A DNA stretch of 55,507 nt from Phoronis australis. Taxonomy: Eukaryota > Phoronida > Phoronidae. The position numbers were made by a program, and so were the translations under genes. Below the pieces are notes generated by a model that was not told the DNA's origin, searched no databases, and worked only from the letters and a program-made list of their open reading frames with translations. The first letter of the stretch is position 1. The number at the start of each line of letters is the position of its first letter. The stretch is taken from contig NMRA01000787.1 in assembly GCA_002633005.1 (NCBI GenBank), positions 28,690 to 84,196 on the forward strand, written 5' to 3'. Below are positions 1-11,315 of the stretch, piece by piece.

Positions 1-177
1 CGTGAAATCACGCATCTTGACGAATAAAAAGTTTAAGGGACACAAATCTTACAAATTTCACCTGATACCCTCTCATGCTATTTTGTAAGTGTTACACGCT
101 AGTGTCACGCGCTGCGCTCAGTCTCGCGCTAGCATTTGCCTAACTCACGTGACTCGGTCGACGTACTTTATGGTTAT

Positions 178-191
178 CGCGCGCGCGCGCG
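178..191. repeat. Alternating CG tract, 14 bp
   Basis: An uninterrupted alternating C/G run in otherwise AT-rich DNA. Alternating CG is the sequence class most prone to left-handed Z-DNA, and CpG is normally depleted in methylated animal DNA, so a tract this long stands out. The flanks (about 100-200) are also CpG-rich. No gene was recognised beside it. Confidence 0.8.
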
Positions 192-301
192 GTGAAAAAG
201 TTAACGATGACCAAAAAGTGGAGTTGGAATTCTCCAAAGTCACCTTAATTCTAGTAGATATGCTTTATCAAAGATATGTGAAGAACGTTCATTCTCAATA
301 A

Positions 302-1233
302 GAATGACCAAATGCGAAATGAAAATACATAAAAATAAAGTTCATTCGTTATTGTCAAGTTTAACTCATCAAAACAATGTGCTATTTTAGGGTTATGAAT
401 CAGAAAGAAGTAGCAAGTGATCTCGAACGGTTCTCATTTTATTGAACTTTTAAAAATGGTTCTTAAATGTACAAATCTGTTACCAGAAATGTACGATACC
501 AAGCACATACATACAAGAATAAAAACGTAACGTTTTAATAGCAACCACATAAAAAACATTTAAATCAACAAAAAATAAGTTTGGTGGAAACACTTATACA
601 ATCTGCTTCATGACGATCGACGGAAGGCAAACGGAAAAAAATACACGTGTTATTGAAATGTCATTTTTTGTAACCTATGTGCAGGTAAAACAGCGCAGTG
701 CGACCTTTCGTTTTTTCGCAAACAATGAACACTGAGCATTAAAACTTCTGCGCATTATTTGAAGGAATTCGTGAGTATAAAATCTGAAAAAGTGTAATAT
801 ACTTTGTCACACCAATCCATGTATATAATGGTATGCATTTAGAAAAACCAAATTGAATGTAACGTACATTTCGTTAAAATGACACTTGTTTTTGCTTGGT
901 CCAATTTTAACGTAACTACTGTTAAAACGTATTTGTAGGTTCGGTAAAGACTTAATATAAAAACAGCCAACACTTGGTGGTACATATTGGAAGTTGCCAA
1001 ATAGATAACATACAACTGTAATGTACGTTGTAACATGTTTATTACTATTTCCTATATTCTGCACAGATCTGCATTTTGCCTGCTTATTTCAAACGTGATT
1101 TTATTCTCAAGTACAACTTGCACCTTAGCAAAAAATGAAGCTCTTAATTACGTAAATGCCTTAATTCATTGCAATTCTCAAATAAAAAAATAATGTGAAT
1201 AGCTGTAATTTACGTTATACTCCCAATGGTGAC
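302..1233. other. No gene seen
   Basis: AT-rich sequence with only short open frames on both strands that lack recognisable motifs or paired splice sites. It lies just downstream (minus-strand sense) of the T4 stop codon, so part may be 3' flank of that gene. Confidence 0.6.
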
Positions 1234-2055
1234 TCACAAAAGTTTTTCTATTTGGTCTATGTCCTCTTGGTCCAGCTTAAACATCCATTTAGTCTCGCCT
1301 GTTGGACTTGGTTCTTTAACTTTTGTAATGATGCTGGACTGTGGAACCCATATGACATCGTGATTTGGCCACTGCAACAGCTGTTTTTTATGCTCCATGA
1401 AGTGTATTTCAGCTTCCATGTTGTCGCTATCAAGTTGCATTATCTTTCCTACATACCAACTGCCTTCAAATAGTGCAGCAACAAATTCTCCCTCGTAAGC
1501 AACATGATCAATGCGGCTTCGTTTCGAATTCACAGACTTCTCCCTGTGACTTTTTGCTGTCGCTCCTGAAGCGTTTTCCATTAGTTGTGTTTTCCACTCA
1601 GTGCTAGGTTCGATTCCGGTAATACAATCCGCACAGTAACAACTAACATCATTGAAGGCAACCAAAGAACCACGGCCAACCACTGTATGGACCTTGATTG
1701 TACCCTTGAGAGGAACAACACGTCTATCCCTCAGTACAATGTCTGCCCTATAACAGTCATCAGAAGAAACAAACAAGAATGTCGCACTCTTCATGCTGGA
1801 ATTTACAGCCCATTTGTAAAAATCAGAAACATCTTGGATGATTGCCTATTCGCTCCTTACCGCTTCGTCAGCCATTCTCTTTGTCGTTCCACCAAGTTCA
1901 TCGCACGGACCTTTGCCGTGGCCTACTTCAAAAAAATTCCACTTGGCATCAATATCGTATATCTCTCTGTGATTTGCCACTGTGAAGAAAACTTGTTTAT
2001 TGCGGTACTGACTAATGGGTCCGTCCGTCCAATAATGAATCATTTGCACGCCAGT
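1234..2055 (-). pseudogene. T4: C-terminal exon of an uncharacterised multi-copy invertebrate protein, one in-frame stop
   Basis: Seen: an open frame of about 270 codons broken by one TAG at 1846-1848. The frame continues without shift on both sides of it. The first part carries YWTDGP, SQYRNKQ, WNFFEVGHGKGP and GGTTKRMA; this pattern recurs in a large, unnamed, multi-copy family of invertebrate genomes that I believe is transposase-derived. The second part holds a CYCADC cysteine cluster near the middle, then an SH3/Tudor-like stretch (EGEFVAALFEGSWYVGKI, followed by WPNHDVIWVPQSSI) and ends IEKLL. A plausible acceptor AG sits at 2057-2056, so upstream exons are expected. Inferred: either a recent pseudogene or a working gene with a sequencing error, since only one disabling change is visible. 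It lies outside the B-copy match, so it may or may not belong to the same gene as the Tudor exon T3 further upstream. Confidence 0.65.
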
Positions 2056-2257
2056 CTAGTATGCAGTCACTAGATTTATTTTTGTGCTGTATCTTACCTT
2101 TAGCAACAGGTCCTCGAATATTACATGAACTTGGATCTTTTTGGTGTCGCCATATTTACCCAAACTGGGTAAAGGAGACAGTGCCTTAAGTTTCTTCACT
2201 CATAGTTTCTTCAGTTGCTTGCGCTCTAGTTAAATAGCCTGTGCTGAACAAGTTTTG

Positions 2258-2493
2258 AAACTACCATCTACCGAAGTCGTCACAGAGCACGGCTATAAAC
2301 TGAGACGCATTCTCCCCAAGTTCCTTTTCTCTCCATGGAACTCCCTTTTACAACCCTCATTCATCTGGAGTCTTGAGTATATTCATCATAGTCATTTACC
2401 TCACCCGTTGCCAACCCGCGGTAGATGTCTAATGGGTTTCCCTTCAGTATGTTTCCTAGATGCATGGCATAATCTTGTCGCCAGAGATTACCT
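2258..2493 (-). pseudogene. Retroelement Gag fragment, SCAN-like
   Basis: Two short minus-strand segments in different frames match the SCAN-like Gag capsid pattern of Ty3/Gypsy-type elements. The first (about 2362-2493) contains AMHLGNILKGNPLDIY with the typical hydrophobic spacing. The second (about 2258-2345) contains ENASQFIAVL and a following RW. A frameshift and stops separate them. No protease, reverse transcriptase, integrase or LTR was found next to it, so this is an isolated remnant. Animal SCAN domains derive from this Gag class, so a host SCAN exon is the alternative, but the broken frame argues against it. Confidence 0.55.
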
Positions 2494-3791
2494 CTCGACA
2501 TGCATCCATGCTGACTTCATCAAATAATAAGTCAGCTAAGAATGGATTACGGTGATTTGCAAATTCTTTGGTTTCTTTTGCCCAATTTGCATTTTCATCA
2601 TATTTATTATTTGATGTTCGCGTTCACGTGTTCTCGAGCTTCACGCTCTGCCCTCTCACATTTACTCTCAGCAAACATCAGACAGAGTGAGCAGTTACCA
2701 TGGTTTTGTGTTATTGTTTCTGTAGCGGTGATGTTATATACAGCGTTGTGTTTTTATGTGTTGTGAATGGCCGCCGATGTCGACCTGACGGATAGAAACT
2801 CATTTGTTTTGTTTTTGAAGTTTGAGTATTGAAACCGAAAACCCAGAAGCGGGATAAAAAGGAGAGTTGAATAGTTTAAAAATATGTTCGAATTTTATTA
2901 TTGCCGTCGTAAATTACAAACGATGATGGAAAGGAATTTATAGATAACTATTGAACAACTCGTAGACTTTTGGTAAAATCCAAGGAATAACTATACGTCA
3001 CACATTGCGTTTGAGAACTTGCGGCTGGAGCGGGTTTCAGACGCCAGACAGCCCGCCAAAATACTAGTTCACGGCTTTTTATAGACCAAAAGAATGCACC
3101 TGAGGAGGGAGTCTAATGCATGGGTGACGTAATGGAATGCCCGTATAAGTAGAGTCAACTAAGAATTCTTTTCAATTTCAGCACACTGGGGTAAGTCAAC
3201 ATGCCAATTGAACACCCTACTTTAATACGCAATAGGTCTAACCAATCAGAAAAAATAGGTCAAAGGTCATTGAGTGCAAATTAAAATTTTGAGCTAGAGA
3301 CTTCAAAATTACAAATCTGTTTACTAAATGCGATTGAGTTTGAATTCTAAATTTTCAGGTCATTTGGTGCACCCATGTGGTCATTAGGTGCATTTTTCAT
3401 TCATCTTGTATTCTGAAGCGCTTAAAGTAAAACATCTATGATTCGTAGCATTAACCACACTTTTAATCGAGTTAACAATTATTCACTCATTGGTGTTCAT
3501 AATGCACCGGAAGAGGTCAATTAGTGGAAAGGTCATCAAAATATTAACATGTAATTTCTCCTACAATATTAAAGAATTCCTTTGCTGTCAGTAACTTCCC
3601 AAAACAATTCCAGTAATACGCACGCGCAGAGTCCTTTATTGTCACGCCATGACAATAATCTTTCTAGTTTCAACGTTCTTCTTACTGCTACTTGTTATCA
3701 TAGAAATAACATCAGTGAGAATACATACAAAGAAATTCATGAAGAAAACATGCCAATATTCTAATAAACGTATTCCAAAAACCTTACATAC

Positions 3792-3997
3792 CTTCAACTA
3801 CTAATGATGAAGCACTGATTGTCAGGAGCTCCTCATCAACTCTGACAATAACACATCTTTGAAAAACATCAATGATGCATGCCTGGCCTTCTCTTACATC
3901 CTGTTCACTGTCCTCTCTAAACTGCACCAGATCATTTTTGACCAGTTCTTTCAGGACTGACATCTGCTTGACAGTCGCAGCTTACGCTTTTTTCTGC
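3792..3997 (-). pseudogene. T3 second exon, copy A (basic stretch, then open frame)
   Basis: Bounded by an acceptor (TTCTAG, AG at 3999-3998) and a donor (GAAG then GTATGT). Joined in phase to the Tudor-like exon at 5884, it first reads a dense basic run, RRKKRKLR, a typical nuclear-localisation-type cluster, and then stops at CQS. In another frame the rest of the exon is open from MSVLKELVKNDLVQF to ISASSLVVE, up to the donor. The two frames imply one frameshift, shared exactly with copy B (14420-14625), so it predates the duplication or marks a non-coding end. Function unknown beyond a likely nuclear product. Confidence 0.45.
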
Positions 3998-4194
3998 CTA
4001 GAATAACACAGTCAAACAATACTCAGTGGTAACAGACACGTAGCTTTCACAAATATAAAAAAATGAATGACAAGATACTGCACTGATTAAGACAGCCCAA
4101 AGAAATTTGGCCATTCTGTGGGAACTAAATTATTTATGATAGTAAAAAGTATTATTACATTAGAGTGTGACGCATCGTAATTGCAGTTGGAAAT

Positions 4195-5784
4195 AACATA
4201 ATATGGCAACACAACAGCAAACCACAAACAAAGACTTTTGTTTTAATCAATGAATACCCATGCTGCGAAAATAGCATGTTTTCCCTTGGTCATATGTGAA
4301 AGCGACCTGCAGAGTCCTGTGCTACTCCTATATCCGTCAGTAGAACTACTTCCTGTCATGGTGATTCTCCAGAAAGGAAACCCTATCATCATCTCAATGT
4401 GGTTTAGCCTCGATTCATTCAATCATCACACTGGGCAGGTTTACGAGGCGAAAGTATCCACCCTACCTCACCTTTATAATTTTTGTATCAAGTAAAATGG
4501 AATAAATTTGCATTGCCCCTCCGTTGTAGTTCACATTTTTATGTAACAATGGACGTTTGCTGAGAGAAATAAGTAAAATATGGAAAATTGATAGTAAACA
4601 CTTATGACCCAAAGTGTGTAGTGCGAAGGTGGAGGCATAACTGAGGGAGCTCAAGAATAGGGAATTTAACAACTGCTCCGGCAACCAAAAGTTAACTTTT
4701 GATGAAGAACAGGGCAGGCAATAAAAGTTAATTAGGTTATTGTTTGCTATTCGACTCTATTAACGTACATACTTGATGCTACTATTTATTGAATCCTCTG
4801 GTCATGGTGATTTAAAAAATGTATTACTTGTACAGATTGGTTGATCTTTATTTATAATTTCTGAGTTTTCCAGCCATTTTAAAGTGCGAAACTTTTCGGC
4901 AGGATTAACTAATGGTTAACCTTGAGGGAAGTTGGTTCGATGCAGAATGTGTTTCTGTGTAAGCATACTACCAATTCCATTCGTTTAAAACAGCTCTTGC
5001 CTTTGAGACGACACTTGTCCGCCATAACACAAGGCGAAATCATATCTGCGAGATTTCAGGTGTTTTCGAGAGCGACTTTTGTCCTTGAGAACATGCAATC
5101 TCGTGTTTTTTCTGAATAAGAAGCTTTGAAGAGGCAATCCTTTGTAAATGACTATTATTGTTTTTTTACTCAGTTTCCTTAATGTGTCACGTGATATCTT
5201 CAACATACTACCAATTTTGGGATCTTCTGACACACGCTTGATCATTGCAGTTATCATTCCTGCCGAGAGGTGTCACAGTTTTATAGTGGCGGTCACTTGA
5301 GATCGGCTGCCGCAAATGAACACTTCGCAAAAACAGTAAATACATGAATAAGAAGAGTCTAATTGGTACGAGTAATACCGGCATTGGAATATCAGTGAGC
5401 ACAATGGCGAGAGTAATCAGAATATATTAATATCAAGTATGTACGTTGAGTCGGATTGTAAACAGCAACGGTTAATTAATATGGACAGCTAACATAGCAG
5501 GATTACCATATTTGTAAGATCAATCGATTAGAGCATAAATGGCATAGGCCAACTCAACATTTGGGTACACGGTACACCATCCGAAAAATTCTGGATCAGT
5601 CAATGGCATTGAAAATCCCAGAATACCAATTCAATCCAACAACATCTAACTTATTACAGTAAATCTACTTCACAAAGAACAAAAAAAGTTGAAGGCACCA
5701 TGGCCGCTTCGTTAACACGTTTATTTTTCACAAAGAAACATTGTTTCTCTGGCTTTAGATGTGGTACAATAACAGTAGTCTGTA
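4195..5784. other. Segment present in copy A, absent from copy B
   Basis: Copy B runs directly from the sequence matching A at about 4194 to that matching about 5785, near a shared AAT/AATTTC. So either A carries a 1.6-kb insertion or B a clean deletion. One minus-strand frame (4985-5257) is open for about 90 residues and is strongly basic, with a helical-looking stretch IGSMLKISRDTLRKLSKK. I do not recognise it; it could be an exon of the T3/T4 gene or a chance frame. No terminal repeats were recognised. Confidence 0.45.
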
Positions 5785-5883
5785 ATTTCATGAACGAACA
5801 ACCCCACGAGTTAACGGCATATTTTATTTATACAGCAACAGCATCAAGCGAGTAGAGACTTAAGTGACGATAAAAATACTTAC

Positions 5884-6183
5884 GTTTTTCTCCACCTGGT
5901 CCCGAACACGACACACTCTCGATTGGGCTCAGCCTTTTGCGAATGTCACTCTGCTTGACAACCTGATCAAACTCAGACGGTCATCCGTTAAAACTGACGT
6001 GAATCTCATCGTCATTTATTTCCCTCACAGTTGCCTCCGCCCAATGTCCATTTTCGTCTATTGCCTGTACTTTTTGTCTAACTTTCATTTTGAAACGGCT
6101 ACTTTTTGGCAGAAATAAAACTACACACCCATCCTCACGTGTTGGACTGGACTCACTACTCACCACGATACGCGAGTTAGGTC
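5884..6183 (-). pseudogene. T3 Tudor-like exon, copy A, one premature stop
   Basis: The frame reads FKMKVRQKVQAIDENGHWAE, then ATVREINDDEIHVSFNG. This is the strand pattern of a small Tudor/chromo-barrel (Royal family) fold, a domain that typically binds methylated residues or serves protein contacts. The expected tryptophan after FNG is a TGA at 5981-5983, and the frame then continues (PSEFDQVVKQSDI, later GGEK) to a perfect donor, C then GTAAGT, at 5883. A TAA at 6185-6187 stops the frame upstream, so the exon probably begins at the nearby AG. Domain, basic exon (3792-3997) and strand fit a chromatin-associated or transposon-encoded DNA-binding protein. The N-terminus is not visible. Confidence 0.6.
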
Positions 6184-6747
6184 CTTATAGACATATATTC
6201 ACCAAAATGAAATTGCTGTTTTACTGCTAAATTATAGCGTCCTTTTTTACTTATATTTCGATAATTTAACATAAAAATAGTTTAAAAATGACAATCGTAA
6301 GTCGATATTGACGTCTTCCTTTGTTGACAGTGAAACCGCATTACCGCGTAGTAACGATTCTCCAATGTGCAGAGCTAGCCTGAACTGAAAGTGAAATATC
6401 TCGGCCAAAACTTCATCGATTTTCGTGGGAGAAAAACGCTTGCTATCAGAATTTTACGAGGAGTTTGTTGATGAATCTTTTACATGTCATTGAAAAAGGC
6501 GAAAATACAAACGTGTCCTATTTCTTCAGGCAGCCCTTATCACCAAACCATTGGCTTCACGGGCAATAAAATGTAATCGACCGAATAGATCTGTCGACCA
6601 CAGATGTACCCTGTGGCCGCTTGATCCCAGACCGTCCCGAGTTGCTCCAGGAGCCAACTCAGGACAGTCTCTCACAAGGTTTTACATTGTGTACGCTGCA
6701 CACAATAAACAGTGTCGTTAATAAAATATTGGGTAGTTGTGTCGCAC

Positions 6748-8508
6748 TTATTTTGCCTCACTCTCCTTTACTTCATCACGAAGCATGTTGGTGACGGCCT
6801 GTGGGAGGCTGAGCTGCGTCTGTGAAACCGCAGGTTGACGAGGGATGAGCGGCAGCGGCCATGTTTCTTTTGGTTGAAATCTTTCACACTGAGCTAAAAA
6901 GGATATCCAGCACTCTCTTTTGCCTGAGGGTTTTTTATCCTCTCAAGTGGAACCCTCTGAAGACTCCGCTTGACTAGGTCAAGCTTCCCATTTGGAACAC
7001 TAGTCAGTAAGGTCTGTTCAAGTGTATTCGCTTTAGTGCTACACAAAGCCTTGTACAGGCATCGCACTTCAGTGCCGTGTCTCCGGAAGATAAAATGATA
7101 TGGCTTGCTGTGTTGTTTCCCTGAGTTCACATGGGGTTCAAGCCAGTCCCTGACATTGTAGATGCCAGATACAACCTCACTTTCTGGACGCAACAGAGTG
7201 ACCAGATCGCTGAATGTTTCCGCATCCTTCTTTCTCAGTGTATCAGCAATATGGGTGAATGCTGCATCAATATCCTCATATGAGGCAGTCGTCTCTTAAC
7301 GAAAATTTAGCAAAAGAAATCAAGACTAATTTGTAATTATTGTATTTCCAGGTATGCTATGGTGCAAATCTTAAATCCTTACCACAATGATCTTACAGTG
7401 TTATTTTACATTTTTAGTGAACAGTAATGTTAAGTAAGTATTTTTAAACAAGAAATATCTTGAATATTTGTACAAATGTGGTAAGTCACCTGTGGAATCA
7501 TTGTCAACGGATCAATAAATTTTCTTTTCTGGGAACTTATTTAAAAATGCCACTAACTGAAAAATCGTAACCACGGAAAGCTTTCTGTTTTCAGATACTG
7601 GGACTTCCTGTTATGAAAGGAGTAATTTTAGGTGAACTGGTAACGCACTTAAAGTCACTCAGACGCAGCAATGGTTTTGGCTTAAAAGTCCAAAAGTGAG
7701 TTTAGGTCACACAGGGAATTGGTACAAGGGGCCAGACCATTATTAAAAATTAAACCAACGAACAGCTTTGCATCTAAGTGAACTTACTCTGGTCCATTCC
7801 ATCAATTATCAAACTGAGGAACTTTTTTGGCTGAAGCACGGTCTTTTCTCTTTTAGAGTAGTAGAACTGTCTTTCAAGCCTACGTAAAACAAATTAAATG
7901 CATTTGAGTAAGCCAAAAGTGTGGTTCTGTTCTCCAAAAATATGGGTCATTTTGCTAGACATGGAATTACCAACAAGCCCTTTTTAGAAAACATATTTTC
8001 AGTTACAAAGTCAGTTTTAATTTCAAACCTTGTCAAGAATAATTATGTTAACAGTAAAAAAAAATGAATTGAATGTGCAGAGCTGTTGTTTTCAATTTAT
8101 AATAACACTACTCACATCTGACGTTCATTATGCAGCCTGATTTCATTGTGAATGAAAGTGATTTTTTCCGGGTCTTTCTCCCTTGTGCGCTGTAGATCGA
8201 GTCTTTCACAGATGGAACACTTCGTGAAGCAGTTAGTCTACAATAAGAATCAAAAAGAGCGTTGGCACAACAATCGATCTTCCACTCCGTACAGCTTCTC
8301 AGAAGTACGTTTTCTAATCACTTGCAACAGCCACTGCGTACGCTCTTTGCTGTCTCTAAACCAGAAGGTTTCCTTGCACGGCTTGATATCAGCATCGCTG
8401 AAAGGTTTTAAACAGTTCCGTCTGCAACAATTCTGAATTGATTTGGTTATGGCTACTTCTGCTTTGGATACTTTTTGTGTTGCATTCTGCTTCGTTTTGG
8501 GTCTGCAC
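6748..8508 (-). pseudogene. T2 transposase-like gene, copy A (exon-deleted)
   Basis: Minus-strand exons in order. Exon a (8508 to about 8251) has a cysteine motif CCRRNCLKPFSDADI, then FWFRDS and QWLL. Exon b (8237-8116) has FTKCSICV (in A, FTKCSIC-type) and a donor GTGAGT. Exon c (7879-7788) reads to LSLIIDGMDQ and a donor GTAAGT. Exon d (7294-6748) has YEDIDAAFTHIADTLRKKDA, then IYNVRDWLEPHVNSGKQHSK, ending EVKESEAK. This order matches a large invertebrate family of putative transposases. Family members have a region with QLDN and ENKN motifs between DGMDQ and the HEDID motif; nothing coding for it lies at 7300-7780. About 440 bp spanning the end of exon a and the following intron are deleted, and a frameshift lies near the T-run at about 6940. 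Clearly dead. Confidence 0.65.
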
Positions 8509-8672
8509 CTGCAAAGAATTAATAAAATTTGCAAAAATGCCATTTTCAGTGATAGTTTAAATGCCATGCAAAAGATAAGCCACATCTCTTTAAACGTTCA
8601 GTTAAATTGCGATAGTACTGAAACCCCTTCGACCCGCACACTTGATGACCCAAAACCTTGACCCAGTCTATG

Positions 8673-9540
8673 CTATCTTGACTCCATCTGAACAAAGAAC
8701 AAGTGCTGACTTGCAGGACCAATGAGTTGGGCCATGAGCTTGGCTGGCTTTTCCCTGTTTTTTTGCATTAGGAGAGTGTTTGGCAAGTTTGAAACCCAAA
8801 ACAGAAAAACTGACAAAATCGAATCAAAACCTACCAACATTACAAATGTCGTTCTCAACAGAGCGTAATCGTCTTTTCTGCTCTTCAGTCAATGGCAGAT
8901 TCTATCTTTTTTTGGAGAGTGCATGGAACTGACATTCACAATCTTAGTCACATTTTCACTATTAAAATGAGACAGCGTTGAATTTGTCTATGAAATTGAA
9001 GTTGGCTTTTAAGTCGATTTCAGAGATGCGGATGAAAGTTTGGACTTCTTGAACTAGTTTGAACTCCAAAACAATTGGAACATTGTTATCATATTTACTA
9101 GGCCCTAACTCTGAGTAGTTATATTGGAAAGCATGTTGACAAAGTTTGGATAAAGTTGGTAATAAAAGTAGACTAACATAACATAACATAACCACAGCTT
9201 CATTCCAAGCTTCAACCATAACAAGTCAAATCAACTATTAGCCACTTACTCTGTCACAAAATTGGCAATCCACCGATGGGCAACTATAGATGACCATAGG
9301 TGGTGCTAATGAATAATTGAGGTTCTGATTTTTAGCATCTGAATAGTTGAGCTGATTGTCCTATGTCATTACTTGAATGTTCTACCTGAATGCCTGAATA
9401 TATTCCCAACAAAAACGTTAACTCACAAGTGCCAGCTATTGAATTTCAAGTCGCCCATAGTAAAATTAAAACAGATAGAAACTTTTATTTAAAACTGCAC
9501 ACCATCTCACAATCATTTTTACATTTGTAAAGGTAAAAAC
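8673..9540 (-). other. T1-T2 spacer with short open stretches
   Basis: Present in copies A and C (22452-23220). One minus-strand stretch near 8840-8930 reads LPLTEEQKRRLRSVENDI after a stop, followed by a donor-like GTAGGT; it may be a degraded exon. A pentamer tract (ACATA) near 9178-9191 has one unit fewer than its counterpart at about 22867-22888. Otherwise no coding content was recognised. Confidence 0.35.
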
Positions 9541-11056
9541 TTACTGTTAGTAGTGATGAAGCATTGGGATGATGACTAGGGCATCCTTATAGTGAAGAAT
9601 ATTTTTTCCTATGACTCGACATATTTTCACAGTTTTCATGCAACCCATCTCTGCAGTGACTTTGTCGATATTAAGAGATGATGAATCAAAAGGATGATCT
9701 CTGCGCACGATGATGAATTCTGACTGGTGCTCAATAATATTTTGAACAATGACATTCTTCCAGCCGACTCACACAATTATTTGGTTTAGATGTTAAGATG
9801 CAAAACTTATCCAGATTCAGTTGTTTGTGTTGCCTTCTAATTGGATGAACAAAATCATTAGGTAAAGGGCCGCTGTGGTGTTCTTGTTTAACCTCCATTT
9901 TCTGTGCATGAATTACCTTCTCTGTATCTTCCTTTTCTCTCAACCGGAGAACAGCTTGCTGTAGTTCTGAGCTTCACTTCTTGACCAGTCGTTTTAAGTT
10001 TATGAAGATAATTTTCAAAGGGAAAAGCTGAAAAGTCATCCAGTGGTCTGTGGTTCTTTACATAATTGGCTAAGTGAATGAGACTGTGAACGTTTTATCC
10101 AAGGAAATGGGGTCCATACTGTTGAGCACAGTTACAAAATGTTTTAATATGTCTCTGGCATAGTCATAAATGGTATCTGAGGCAAGAGTTGTCAACAAAC
10201 GAATAGCAACAGAAAATGTAACAAAATTGGCTTAAACTTCTCTACTTTGTCTTTTAGTACTACAATGCCAGTATAGAGCAAAAACAATCGAAATTCTGTT
10301 GCCTTCCAACGGTCCATCTCTGATAAATCTCTGGGTTTCCTTGGGAACTCATTCGGGATGGAGTTCGACATTGAAAGCAATGAGTCACTTATTAATCTTT
10401 TGCACTGTCCACCAAACATTCCAACAAGGGGTCCCTTTGTCCACAGCCAAAGTTAAAGTCGCATCACTCCAAGGCAAACCAAGTGCATGTAATCAAGAGG
10501 AACTTGCGACACCATTCCAACAGAAAGTTGTGACAGCGGGTTAGGACCATTATGGCGAATATTGTCCTCTATTTCATTAAATGACACATCAGTGCGTAAT
10601 GGGGCATCCAAGTCTTGATAGGTCATGCGGTTATCAATCCTGACACCACGAACGCAACATTTCTTGCAGCCAACTGTGGCAACATGTGACTTTACATTCT
10701 TTAAAAATGCTCAAGCAGGAGTGTCAAGAACAAAGTTCTTAATTAACAAATAATGAGAGCCACCAACATCAACTCCAGTTCTTATCATATGTAACACCTC
10801 AGTTGAAAAATCATCTAGGTACTCCGTCTACACTGACTTGCAAAGCAATGAAACGACTGGCCAGTTGGTTGCTATCACATTGCAGCCTCTGCATAACATT
10901 GCTCATAATCCCAAAATGGTAATAAGACCTGCCACCTAAGTTTCTGACATTATCAACTTTTTTGGTCTGTAGCAAAGCTCTTGGGATCTTTGGGCAAGTC
11001 AGCAACCATTCGTAAAATTTGCAGTAGAGATCCTTACTCAGTGTGAGTAATGTCAT
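9540..11056 (-). pseudogene. T1 transposase-like gene, copy A
   Basis: A decayed frame scattered over three phases. From the 5' side: SYYHFGIM and ASRFIALQVSVDGVP (11056-10811); CKKCCVRGVRIDNRMTYQ, APLRTDVSF, then VPLDYMHLVCLGVMRL (about 10680-10450); NEFPRKPRDLSEMDRWKATE (about 10330); FLLYTGIVVLKD; LASDTIYDYA; DDFSAFPFENYL; and LNLDKFCI with PNNCV at the 3' side. This is the signature of a widespread animal transposase-like family whose 'HLVCLGVMR ... RWKATEFR ... FPFEN' part resembles the Tnp2/DUF4218 region of CACTA/EnSpm transposases. Stops (for example just after GVMRL) and frameshifts make it non-functional. It lies directly upstream of T2 on the same strand, as in copy C. Confidence 0.65.
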
Positions 11057-11275
11057 TTTTCAATTGCCCAAACAGAGTTCTTTCGCCTGATCAAATTTGC
11101 TCTTCAGTATTCTGAAGATGAGAAATATTTCTCATTACAATCATCCCATTCGGATTCCTGAGGGTCGGTAATGTGATTGCAGATTTCTGGTTGTTGATTA
11201 TCCACCAGAGTATTAGCGGAATCTGGTTCAGAAATTGAATCTGATAGATAACCTCTTCGGAGACCAGGATATTAC

Positions 11276-11315
11276 CACTCATGGCGACACACGTTAACGT
11301 GTGTCGCCATGAGTG
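11276..11315. repeat. Perfect 40-bp palindrome
   Basis: Two 20-bp arms, each the exact reverse complement of the other, meet with no spacer at a GTTAAC centre (11293-11298); the left arm starts CACTCATGGCGA. It stands at the boundary between the T1-flanking sequence and a Gag-like fragment. The matching site in copy C (about 25015-25035) has only the right arm. Confidence 0.9.

Noticed and set aside
1600-1625. GGTTCGATTCCGG resembles a tRNA T-arm / B box
   Set aside because: It lies inside the T4 coding frame and no acceptor, D or anticodon stems can be formed around it.
1585-2073. Plus-strand open frame of 162 codons
   Set aside because: Antisense shadow of T4, whose minus-strand frame carries the conserved motifs.
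9178-9191. ACATA pentamer tract as telomeric-type repeat
   Set aside because: Only three to four units, present in both copy A and C at the same internal place; a simple microsatellite.
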